Assembly: GCA_944548615.1 (NCBI GenBank)
Contig: OX155972.1
Location: 9,688,904 to 9,752,903 of the forward strand
Source of the DNA: Micropterix aruncella
Lineage: Eukaryota; Arthropoda; Insecta; Lepidoptera; Micropterigidae
Length of the DNA: 64,000 nt
Direction of reading: 5' to 3'
Both the position numbers and the translations under genes were made by a program. This document shows, one piece after another, positions 11,676 through 23,600 of this stretch (position 1 is the stretch's first letter; every line of letters begins with the position of its first letter). The notes below the pieces were generated by a model, which was not told where the DNA came from, searched no databases, and saw only the letters and a program-made list of their open reading frames with translations.

Positions 11676-14600
11676 TTTATTCAAAAACACAACTTTACAA
11701 TTGTATTAGTTGCAAAATCTGCCTAACTAGGCCATAGCCCGTACCAAGGAAGACTCTATGAATGGCAAAGATTTATTAATGTGCACATAGTATTAAAATG
11801 AATAAAATATAAAAAATATGATAAAATACAAAATAGATAAGCGAATTCAAATTAAACTTATAATTATAATTAAAAATATTGATATAGCATGGTCATGGAA
11901 ATAAATATTAATATAAAATGTCGTAATATGACGCTTGTAGAACAAATAAATAAATAGTGTTATAATATAAAGTGTAGTGCAAGGTATGACAATAATAATA
12001 ATGCAGACCTTTACTTTAAAATATGACTTATTGTCTTTTCCACCTCATTTCTACCAAGTTAAAGTAAATGTTGTGTAATTTTAAATTTTAATTGGATTGA
12101 CTTAGTTTGTTGGCATGTTTTTATAGATTCTTTTAGATTGTTATAAATTTTGGGCCCTATGAAGCCAAAGTGTCTTTGGGCGAAGGATGTTCGGGTTTTC
12201 TGTACAATGTGTTCACAGGTTGTGGCGCTCCTCATTGAAATTTTATGCTCAGTTTTAACGTGAATATCTTTACTTTTTAGGTAGTTAAGAACGATTGTTT
12301 TTGCATCTTACTTTGCTGTTTACTTTCTTATCATTTATATTGTTTACTTTTTTCTCATTTATATTTTTATTGTTATTGGTATTATTTGGTTTTCTTATAA
12401 GTTAGCGATCCTTGAATTTATAAGTAAGCTTTATACATATCTTATAAGAAAACTTCCCACTTTTGAAATATTCGTGCTATTTGAATGTAAGAGCATTTTC
12501 TCTTAGCTGCCTTAACTAATATATTGTCGAATTTCCAGTGCAGTGCATCTAGAACTTACAAGTCGTGTTTCACAAGTTTATAGGGAGTTAAGAAAATAAT
12601 TATGAAGTATTCGTTTGGCGATGCCAGAGAGAAAAAATACATGTAGTAAAATTTTATTGTAAAAGCTTGAGAAACGTATAAAATTTTCACATAAAAGGGG
12701 TATATCTTTTTTTTTCCTGGATGTACATAGTGTTTTTTTATATTGTTTGTTCAATTTATAAAATATATAAATCTAAATAAAAAAATACATTCGAATAATA
12801 ACGTAGTAGTGTTTCCAGCCATGGATGTCACCTGGATCTAGAAGATCTTTTGTAACTACCCACTTTGTGGTTGGTTCATGGTCAGCTAGTAGCCCAGTAC
12901 TACTTACTAGTCTTTCGTGGATATTTCTTTCGTAGAGGATTTGTAGTGTGTGCTGCGTCCCGTCGAAATGAAATGCCGCGTATTATTTTGGACGAAAACT
13001 GCGTCCTTTATTTATTACAACATGAGTGCGTGCCGCGATAAAATCGTAGGAAGACTGTCTGATGAATCATCAACGAATCAACGAAATCGGTCGACAGGCC
13101 ATTTATAACGGCCTGTAACGTCTACCACTAGGCATTTTGCCTTTTCGTGGGGCTTCTCTTGAATCGGGCCCACTGGCCCGGCTTTCGCGAGTATGGCGTG
13201 TCAGGGCTATTCACCTTGAGGCAAACTTCAACATTTCTGCTAGTCTCGGGGCACGAGGTAGGTCTGACTGAAGGTACGTATTCAGCAGCATGGTGTTCTG
13301 CTCCTTCGTGCCGATTTGGCACGCGCGAATGAGCTCCAGCAGCTGAGTTACATTCATCATGACCAGTTCGCCGCTCGCGAGGAATCGCATCTCGTCCAGT
13401 AATTCTGGCTCTTGTGGCTCTTCTCGCTGGGGTTGTGGTTGTGGGGGCGGTGTAGTCGCACTCTCTTCGTCCGTTTGCGTGCATGCAGACGCTGTGGTTG
13501 CTGTGGACGTTTGGGAGCTGGTGGACTGGGCGGTCGCCTAGATCTCCATCCCCTCCACCTGCTGCGGATGGGGCCTTGATGGCTGCTTCTGCAATGGCTT
13601 CGATCGGCGCCACCGGTTCGACTTCCTCTCCACAGCTGGCTGCTGTGGAGTGGCCGGCGGTGCCGGCTTTTTCCTCCACGACAAGGGCTCCGTAGGGGCA
13701 GTGGCAAGCTGGGGCTTCGCCTGCGTCTTCCTCGGCGCTGGGCGCGGAGGAGGCGACGTAGGCGCGGCTGCGGTCGAAGCGCCCGGAGAGGCGCTTCGCG
13801 GTGGGGCTCGCGGAGCTCCCTGCTGACTCCGCGTCGTCTGACGGATTTCCGCCAGGAAACTGGGGCAGCGCCGGTTGTTGGCGGGGTGCTCCTGCCCGCA
13901 GTTTCCACAGGTTGCACGGGCGGTCTTTGGCCGAGGGCAGTTTTTGGCAGCGTGCTCCTCGCCGCAGCAAACGCATACCTGCGGCCGGTGGCAGTTGTGG
14001 CTGCTGTGCCGGAACTTTTGACAGCGGTGGCACTGCTTAGGCCCGTTCCGGCCTCTCCAGCTCTCGATGGTGACCGGCAGGTACCAGATGTCCGGGAGAC
14101 TGAATACTTTGCGCCAGCCCACGTTTTTCCGAATGACAACGAAGAACAGCGCGCGCCGCCTGCCATGGATCAGGCAACCGTACGTTGCTTCGATGTCTTT
14201 GGCCGCAAGCCCTTCGATGACCTCCTGCTGGGTCGTGTTACCCGGCAGGCCCCGAATGGCTATCTTGGCGTCCTTTTCTATCGGCGGCGTGTAGGTGTGC
14301 CACGCCACCGAGCTGCCAAGGGTGTGCAGGTAGGCCTGGACGACGCGGTACTCTGCCTCGTCGGCCGGGCGGAATCTGAGGCCACCGCTTCGTCCGAGCG
14401 GTGCGACGTTCCGCGCGCGCCACAACTTCACGCGGAGAGCCTTCAGGTGGTCGGGCCACCTATCGAGCTTGTCCACGACAATGGGTCGGGGGCGCGGCGC
14501 CTGCTTCGGCAGAAGCGGTGCGGGCGGCTGTGGTGATGGTGCTGCGGCGCTGCGGTACGGCGTCGGGCTTTTCCTAGCCGCTAGTTGGGCGTAGGCAGGC

Positions 14601-17600
14601 ACGTCTTCGGTGTCCGAGGGTTCCGGCGAGTCGAAGATCTGTTGATGATCGACGAAGGAGTCAAGGGAGTCTGGAGACGCGGGGTCTCTCACGCGTTTCC
14701 TCGGTGTCGCGATCGGAATGAGCGGCATGTCCAGGCCCTTAGTCACTGGTGGGCAGTGCGGAGCAGCAGCAACTTCGGCGAAGTTGGCAGCAGACTGCAT
14801 ATCGAACCGGAGATACTCGACGGCACGAACTTCACGGCGAGGACCGGAGACGGCGCTCGACGGTCGACTCGCGGCGGCAATATTCAGAGCGGGCGGCGGA
14901 GTGGAGCAGGTGACCGAACGCCGGGCACTGAATGTCTGATGAATCTACGTGCTGTCCAGTATTTATACCTATATCGTTTGTAGGCGCGCGTGCGCGTCGC
15001 CAGCTACTTCTCCCTCTCCACTTTACGTTGTGCGCCTTTCGCTCGCCTCGCGGTGTGACATGCAGGTGTCCGTTTCGAAGCGCGTGGCTCAGTGTTATTC
15101 GAGTCTTTGTTCCGATTGCACGCCCGTTTCGTCCGCACCTCGCGTTGAGTATTTTTCCGTCCTTCCAGAATATTATGCTTTTCGAATGTTCGCAACATCA
15201 CCGTCCGTTTTGGAGTCGCCAGTTGTTGCGTGCAGCCACCGAACTGGTGGCTTCGAGATTCGTCCTGCACGCGTCGTGTAGTTGGCTTCTGGCGGACGAG
15301 ATAGCCCTCGTTCCGGTGCGACCGGTGTCTCCCGGCTTGGTTCCTCTTCTGGGCTCCCTGTCTCTTGAGCGAGTGTGTACGCCGGTTTTACCCTGTTCAT
15401 AGAAACCGTCACAATTCGCCTCTCTGTTTTTATATCGAGCGTTTTTTATTTGAGGCGCATTACTCTAAACGGACCCGCGTATGGTGGTGACAGCGGCTTC
15501 TGCAATGTATAGTATCTTAGGAATACATGTGTGACTTTAGCTAGATCTGGATATGCAAACGTTTTTATTACGCTACTCCGCTTGGATGTCGGCTTATGTC
15601 GAGCTATACTATCTCTTATTCTTTCCACGAGTTCTTGAGGAGATGTTGTCGTTCGTGCTTCAAAAAACTCGCCTGGCAGCTTGATATTACAGCCGTATAC
15701 CATTTCAGCCAGGCTCACTCCTAAATCTTCCTTCAGCGCCGCCCGCAACCCCAGCAAAACCATTGGCAGTTCGTTTGTCCAGTTGTCAGTGTTCAATCTT
15801 GCCATTAAATCGGCTTTAAGAGAACGGTGCGATCTTTCTATCATCCCGTTAGCTTGCGGGTGGAAGGCCGTGGTGTGAATCTTTTTCGTTCCGACAAGCT
15901 GTGTTAGTTCCTTGAAAAGTTCTGCTTCGAACTGTCTACCTTGATCTGTCGTTATGCGCTTCGGTCAACCGAAACGTGCTATCCACCCATCATAGAATAT
16001 CCTTGCCACGTTTTTCGCTGTCATTTCTTGCATTGGGAAGCATTCGGGCCACTTCATGGCCCTATCTATCATTGTTAGCAAATATCGCTGCTCATTCGAG
16101 ATTCCCATGGGTCCTACAATATCGATATGCACGTGTTCGAATCTTTCTGCCTCCATAAAAGTGCCTAGTGGCGTGCGCGTGTGTATGTGGGTCTTTGCTC
16201 GCTGGCATCATATGCAGTTTTTTGCGTATCTGGCGCTATCGGTATTTATTGCTGGCCAGAAAAAACGTTCCGCCACCATCTTCCTTGTTGTCCGCACTCC
16301 AGGGTGACTGAGACTATGGACAAACTCGATCGCCACTTGTCTGTATTCGGGTGGGATAAAGGGCCGCGGTCTGCCTGTTGAAGTCTCGCACCAGACCTCT
16401 GTGCCTCCGCCCTGTTCTGCAATCAATTCGAATGTTAGGTGCGTCTTCTTCCGTAACTCTTCTAACTCCCTGCTTTGCTGTTGTTGTTCTGCTAGTTTGT
16501 CGTACGGTATTTTGGTTGGTCCTTGGATCTCTTCGACTCTGGATAATGAGTCGGCTACAATGTTATGCTTTTCTGGGACGTACTCGATGGTTGACGCAAA
16601 TTGTGCAATGTATGCTGTGTGTCGTATCCTCATTGGTGTCTCGGTAGCTGTGTCGTTTAATTTCTTTAGAGCGTATATCAACGGTTTGTGGTCAGTGTAT
16701 ATAGTTAGTTCTCGTCCCTCCACTGTTTTTCGGAAATAGCGAACTGATAGATATATTGCCAATAACTCTTTGTCATATGCTGCATATTTTCTTTGTGCTG
16801 TTATTAGCGGCTTCGAGAAAAAACCCAATTTAGTCCATTTGTCGTTGCTTCTTTGTTGTAGCGATGCTCCTGCATGTGTCGCGGAGGCATCCGTCATTAA
16901 CATGAGTGGTACCCCTGCTGCCGGGTGTGCTAACATAACTGCTTGCCCGATGCTGTCCTTGCTTTTTCGAACGCCTCAATGGTTTCGGGTGTCCATTTAA
17001 TCGTTGTCTGATCTTTCTTTTTGGTTCCCTGTAGGTACTGATTTAACTGCGCTTGATATTTGGCTGCTCCAGGGATGCTCTGCCGGTAAAATATTATCAT
17101 TCCTAAGAAGCGGCGGAGCTCCTGTACATCCTTCGGCCTGGGAAATGTTTTAATGGCCGCGATCTTCTCCTCCTTTAGTCTACACCTCAGGGAGGTATTA
17201 ACCCGATTCGACGCACACGGCATCTTGATCAATTTCGTGGATATTTCTTTCGTAGAGGATTTGTAGTGTGTGCTGCGTCCCGTCGAAATAAAATGCCGCG
17301 TATTATTTTGGACGAAAACTGCATCCTTTATATATTATAATATGTGTGCGTGCCGCGATAAAATCGTAGGAAGACTGACTGATGAATCTACGTGCTGTCC
17401 AGTATTTATACCCATATCGTTTGTAGGCGCGCGCGCGCGTCGCCAGCTGCTTCTCCCCCTCCACTTTACATTGTGCGCCTTTCGCTCGCCTCGCGGTGTG
17501 ACATGCAGGTGTCCGTTTCGAAGCGCGTGGCTCAGTGCTATTCAAGTCTTTGTTCCGATTGCACGCCCGTTTCTTCCGCACCTCGCGTTGCGTATTTTTT

Positions 17601-20600
17601 CGTCGCTCCAGAATATTATGCTTTTCGAATGTTCGCAACATCTCCAAGCAGATCATTGACCTTCAAGTTGGGCAGATCGCTGGATTCGAGAAAGGCTCGT
17701 CCCAGTAAACTGCGGCGAGGCCTGCGAGTCTTTTTGCGGCGAGGCCTGGGCAGCGACCAACGATGTGTATGTGTGTCTTCAGGTTCTTCGCCACATATTC
17801 GGCAGTTCTTGCTCTCGGTCAAGCCAAGGTTGAATAGATGTGCTCTAAGGATCATGTGTCCGGTGAGGAGACCGATAGTGGATCTAAGGTTCTTCTTGCT
17901 CATGTCAAGTAGGGCCTTGGTTTTATTTTGTAGTGGTTGCTCCATCATGGTTTTTGCACGGCGACATCCCTGGCTCCGTTTCCAGGGTGCCTGATGTTCC
18001 TGGTCCAAGCAGTCCCTGATGATTTTCTTACCTGTAGCGAAGGAGACCCCAACAACTTTCTCCACCGGGAATTCCAGTGTGCCCAGTTTTGCCAGTCTGT
18101 CGGCCTCTTCGTTGCAGGGTATGCCTTGATGACCCGCTATCCATATTAAGGTGATTTTGTTGGCTTTTCTTATAGTAGTAGTAGTAGTAGCAGAAGAGTA
18201 GTAACGTAAATCGTAAGCTAATTTACGTGAAAACTGTGGTATTAATTTTTTTATTACTGAAGAAATCTAAATCTGATGAGTCTGTTTAGCATAGCTACTT
18301 TACAACTATAGTTAGAATGTATTTGTATTTTTAACCTTATATAGTCAATATTTTAGATGTTTCAACCTGCAAATATACTTGTAATATAAATAACTCTAAA
18401 ATAGTCGTTGCTCGTAGAGATGAAAGAATTTATTGTTTTCTGTTTTATTAGGAATTTTAATCAAAAATTGTCCATATCATCCAATTAAGGGAATTCTCGA
18501 GTATAATGCAGTATTTTTGGTTTTCCGTTTTCTTTTTCCTTATCACTAGGATTTTGAAAAAAAAAATATTGAAAAAACTCCATTTTAGGTTGGAGAATTC
18601 TTATGCATACTGCGCTATTATTAGTCTATTGTGGAACATCATCTTTTTACTTGTATTTAATACCATATTCGTTTGAAACATTTTTGAAATTTGGAAATAA
18701 TGTTTTCCATGGAATACCGTTGTTTTTCCTAACAACAACCTTTATGGATATTACGTGTATTATATGGATCTTTTACTACAGGTTAGATTTAAATATTTTT
18801 TAATAATCTACTGAAAAAATAGCATAATATAGCTAAAGTATACTTGTTTCACATTTACAGAAAGGAAGTCTTGAAGGTAGCTGAACAGGCAAATCTAGAG
18901 ATTGAGCTATCACAGCTTTACGAAAACGAGAAAAAGGCATATTTTTATGGTATGAAGTATATGAAGAAAATATCCATTGCGTATTTTTTGATGAATGCCT
19001 TTTCGATCTTCTGTTTTATTCTTAGTATTTTAATCGTGAAAGGCACTCTAATGAAGATTCCAATGATACAATCAATCGGTGAGTATTCATTGTTATCATT
19101 ATGAACTCATTGTCATATTTTGAATAATTAGAGCTGAGGACTACAACGGGCGAAGCCGTCACCTTAGGAAGTTTTAACTATATTTATCGTTCTGTCTCCG
19201 GTGAAGTGAGCGCAGAAGACTTAGGACAAAACAGTCCACCGTCATGTTCCGCCACATGCCCGTAAGAAACCAATGCCTTACCGCGAGATAGCCAGGTAGC
19301 CTACTACTAGACACTCGCGCTCTTACTACCGGTTGCAACCAGATTACTCTGTTCTCACGAATGGTTACGGGTTCGAGGTCGCTTGCGCAGTCCTCTCCCT
19401 TACGAAGCAGTAATACGGCGTTTGCCGAATTTATCGCGAACAACGGCATCCTTTGTCAGGCTGTTTACCTGGCATCGGATAGCCGATGATCGCTTCAAAA
19501 GCAGTCGCCGTAACGTGAACAACTGCCCCCGCTCTATAGGAGACAGTACTGTTTCCAGATTCCTCCGACTGTCAGTCAGAATACACAACCGATTGGCTGA
19601 TGCCGCACGGTGCGCAAACCCTCCAGGATCAAGAGAAGATTGACTCCTGGGAGAAACTGGCCCTCAGGTCAGAGTCCTACCCGGGCTCGCACTTCATACG
19701 TAGAAGCCGTCGGATGGGCGTTGACCCATGAGTGTGACCGACCCTGAACAAATGGGTCTTCGTGGCCAACTCCAACAGGGCCCATTAGCTCCCTATATAT
19801 TATGAATAGTATTAACCCTTCAGGCCTCGGCCCCTCAGCCGATTGACAAGTTGATGTACCAAATTTTTTTAGTAAAAATTAGAAAAAAAAATGATCTATG
19901 ACACTGTCTCACCAAAACATTAATTACTGCCAAACCACTGTACCCATAATTAAAATAAAGCATATTAACATAATAAAACATAAAGAAATAAAACAAATTA
20001 AATTAAAATTAAATTAAAACGGGGCCGTCACGCTGAATCGCGTTTTGGCCGATATCGACCAATCGGGGCTCTAGGGGTTAAAACCTCTGTAATGAATTAA
20101 AATTCCTTACATTCAAACCTATCAAGTTTGAAAATCGCGATACGGCGATAACATAGTCAAGAATATTTAATTTTAAAACAATACCAGTAGCGACACATGT
20201 AAAAAAAAGTGGAACGATTAGGTATAAGAAATATCCATAAAATATCAGATTAAACTCAAGAAGTTCTATTAGGAAATGACAGATAGCACTGATTCATTTA
20301 TAAAGTAAAAAAAAAAGTCTCAATTTAATTTCAGAGATATAAATAAAATCGAAAGGATTTTTGAAAATAAGATCGGGTTTGAAATGTCATATTTGAATAG
20401 AGGAATATAAAAGAATAGATATTACGATAAAAAGTATAAAAGCAGCACTATACACGCGTAGAAAGCATGTCCATATATGGTCATGGAAATTCACCAGACT
20501 TTTGACACCAAAAGCTCAGACGACAATGCGTAAGGGAAGTTCAAATAGACAGAAGAATGAGAGAAAGCGCGGGAAATGAGAACATTGTCGGCGTCCCTAG

Positions 20601-23600
20601 GTGTTGCATGAAAAAGATTTTTTTTAAGTAAGACAGTAAAATAATTAAAAAATATAGAAAATGTTTTAAAAATAGGACGGTAATAGAAATGAAGTCCGTT
20701 TTGAAAAAAAACAAAAAATGAAGAAAAACATAAAAAACTACCACAATAAACAGAAAAATAAAAAAAAATAATATCAACTTCGAAAAGCCAGGAAAGAAAC
20801 ACATATAATAGAATATATTAAATTTAAAAAAAACGAGTATAACATAGTTTTTCAAAATAAAAATTTTAAACATGAAAAACTCATATAATTAAAGCTTAAA
20901 AAAATAGTAATTAAGACGATTCGGAACGAGAATATCGAAATACATATAACTACACTAAAATATAATAGGATTTATGAAAAATAAGAAAAATCAATGGAAA
21001 ACTCACACCAAAATATTAAAAAAATAATAACAAACGATTAATATCACATTATTGAACATCCTCGAGCAAGGGAGGATGGCGCCAATGCATAGAGAAGTCA
21101 AATTATGACAGAAAAATAATGATCGTGGAAGGGAAATAAACACGATGTTATAAAAGGAAGCGGCCATAAAAAGGGGCATCATTAATCAGTCAACATTCAA
21201 ACATTCATCAGTAAATAATTCGATCATTAATAGCAGACGCATAGGTGTGTTTTAATTCGCCTGGAGGGCATGCCTTTCGCATGTCCTCCAAGGCTCACAA
21301 AGTAATATTATAATATAATTTTGCTATATTAAATATATATTTTTCGAATAGTTTTGCGAAAATACGAATACCGCGAAGCGTAGAAACATTATTGAAATTT
21401 GGAGGCAAAAGCCTAATATTACGAATTGAATTGAACGACGATATACTATAAAATACCGAGAACTGAGAAGGAAGTCCAATCCATCATATAACAATAAGGA
21501 AGACATATTATTACATAAAACACCAGAAGGATGAAATAGTATTACAAAGAAGAGGACGCCATATAAAATACTGGATAGGAAAAGAAGATCACCAACAGCA
21601 TATCGTCGCGTTTAATATCAATTCTAATGTACTGTATATGTAAGTAGTTTTAAAAAAATTATGTAAAACATTTTTTTCTGATTGAGCTGAATAATCGATG
21701 AGATTACTGGATAGAAAAATAATATTAGATTTAGTTTGTTATTATCTATATAACAAAAGATTTATTTTTAAAAGTTGAAGCTGACTTTGGAATAAGATAG
21801 CAGTAAATATTTGCGTGCTAATCTTTTCCACGCTATAGAAATTTGAAAACCAGCAGAAAATATCGCTTTGTAATATCTAAATAGAATTCGAACTTTTAGT
21901 CGATTTAAGATATATGATTTTGAATAAGAAAACGTAGTTTTTACCGTGGATAAATATACTACAAAGAACGAGTAACTTTTAGGACTGACGACGAAATAAG
22001 TTCGTCAGTGTTCATTTGTAAATATTAAAATTTAATTTAATTGCTATATAAAAACGTGTTTAAAAATATAATAATAAGATAATTAGTTTTATAATAATTT
22101 AAAATATTCACATAAGTATATTACGAGTATAAAAAGATACAATTTGGTCATGTTTCAAAGGTTATTAAATAAAATATTGTTTCACTAAATAACTAGTTTT
22201 TTTACTCATAGTAAAATACCAATACGAAATTCACGCTCTGAGAATGATATAAATAAGGGCATTTTTTTAATAAAAGAGTCTGTAATTTTCAGTTAGCCAA
22301 TTTTTGATTATAACTTTTAAATTAGTAGAACTTTGTAAATTTTGAGAAACGCAATAGAATCAGCGTGAAATTTAAGTTTAAAGACATAAGAAAGTGATGA
22401 TGTTTTCAGGCCGAGAAATAAGAAAATGAGATAGTTTTAAACGCCAAGATTCGATCGGCGCTCATTATATAAAAAATAGATCGACTCCAAAAGCGTTAAA
22501 CAATCAAAAAATATTTTCTGAAGGGACCACTATTCGAAACTTGTAAGCTCTTCGAAACTTGTAAATATTTCAATCTTTAGATTTTTTATTTTTCTTTTAT
22601 TTTAATTTCATCTCATACCTTAATCACCTTGAGCATCACAATAATTTACATCAATCAGTAGAAGATTTGCGTCACATAAAACAGCAGGTTATCCAATATA
22701 AAATTAAATTATCTAATCTAAAATAGAAATTTAAATCAATTTACTAAAAAATAAAACACTTAGAAGAAGATTTTTTTTTTTTTTTTTTTTTTAGCTTACA
22801 CCACTTTCAACGTTACCTTTGGGCGTAATTGAATGGACGGCTGCTGCGCGAGTCATCTACAGCGACAAAACAACCTTCTCGAAAATGCATGCATCACTTT
22901 TATACACTCAATTTCTCATACCGTCACTTCGATAAGCTTTCGACGATATTTTAAAAGTTTCAGAAAGTGATTTCTGTAGCCAAAGACGGAATTTTATAAT
23001 TGCGCCCGTCATTTAAAATGAAACAAACGGTAAAAACGGGTGTGAAGATTCGCCGTAAATACCTTTTTAAATATAGTAACTTTAAGGACCATTTACACCC
23101 CAGTCTATTGTAGCACTGCAGAAGATTTTCTCAAGGGACGGCTCAACGGAAATGCGTATAAGTAACTTATACGCACTCCTCCCATATATCATAAACTAGA
23201 GCTGATCAGAGATTTAATGGTGGTTTCCGTGATTAGCGTGCTCGATTCAGTGCAGAACAACATACTTTTTTACCACGCTTTTATTAGGTCGATCTGTATG
23301 TAACTAACTATGTAATGGAATCTAAGGTAACTAATTTAACCATCTTCCAAGGATCGTAGCGTCATGAAAATTGGAAGTTGTATGTAGTTCTGATGACAAT
23401 ACAATAATATAGTATTGTCGAACTGATCTGATGATGGAGTCGGAAGATATGAACTGGAACTTCATGATGGATCATCGTATCATAGCTGCGTTTGGACTTG
23501 TTAGAAAAGTCTTGGAATGAATTTTGACCACGATTAGGTCTCAAGGTCTGATGATGAAGCCGGAAGATAGGCACTGGCATTCCATGATGGAATATCGTAT

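Larger units (their letters stand above)
12913..17641 (-). mobile_element. Decayed Ty3/gypsy LTR retrotransposon
   Basis: Two LTRs of about 405 bp bound the element. The right one is whole (about 17237-17641); the left one is split into 12913-13070 and 14934-15193 by a later insertion. Between them the minus strand carries, in order, the end of the RT and connection region (17232-16930, LKEEKIAAIKTFPRPKDV), RNase H (16936-16208, with MTDAS, DKELLAIYLS and TDHKPL), the integrase zinc region (SHPGVRTTRKMV), the integrase core (15965-16156, HVHIDIVGPMG) and the integrase C-terminus (15446-15844). The protein-coding part starts right at the 5' LTR, so gag, protease and most of the RT are deleted. 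There is a frameshift near 16935 and in-frame stops near 16208, 15965 and 15446. It is inactive. It lies in intron 1 of OR-B. Confidence 0.85.

Noticed and set aside
13538..14536. Long plus-strand and second-frame ORFs over the ORF1 region
   Set aside because: They are shadows of the GC-rich LINE ORF1 on the minus strand, which has the zinc-knuckle motifs.
12913..17641. Intact retrovirus-like element
   Set aside because: The gag, protease and most of the RT are deleted, and the remainder has stops and a frameshift.
20491..20873. Phe-rich minus-strand frames as a membrane protein
   Set aside because: They result from A-rich composition (TTT/TTC codons on the reverse strand) and lack any family pattern or neighbouring exons.
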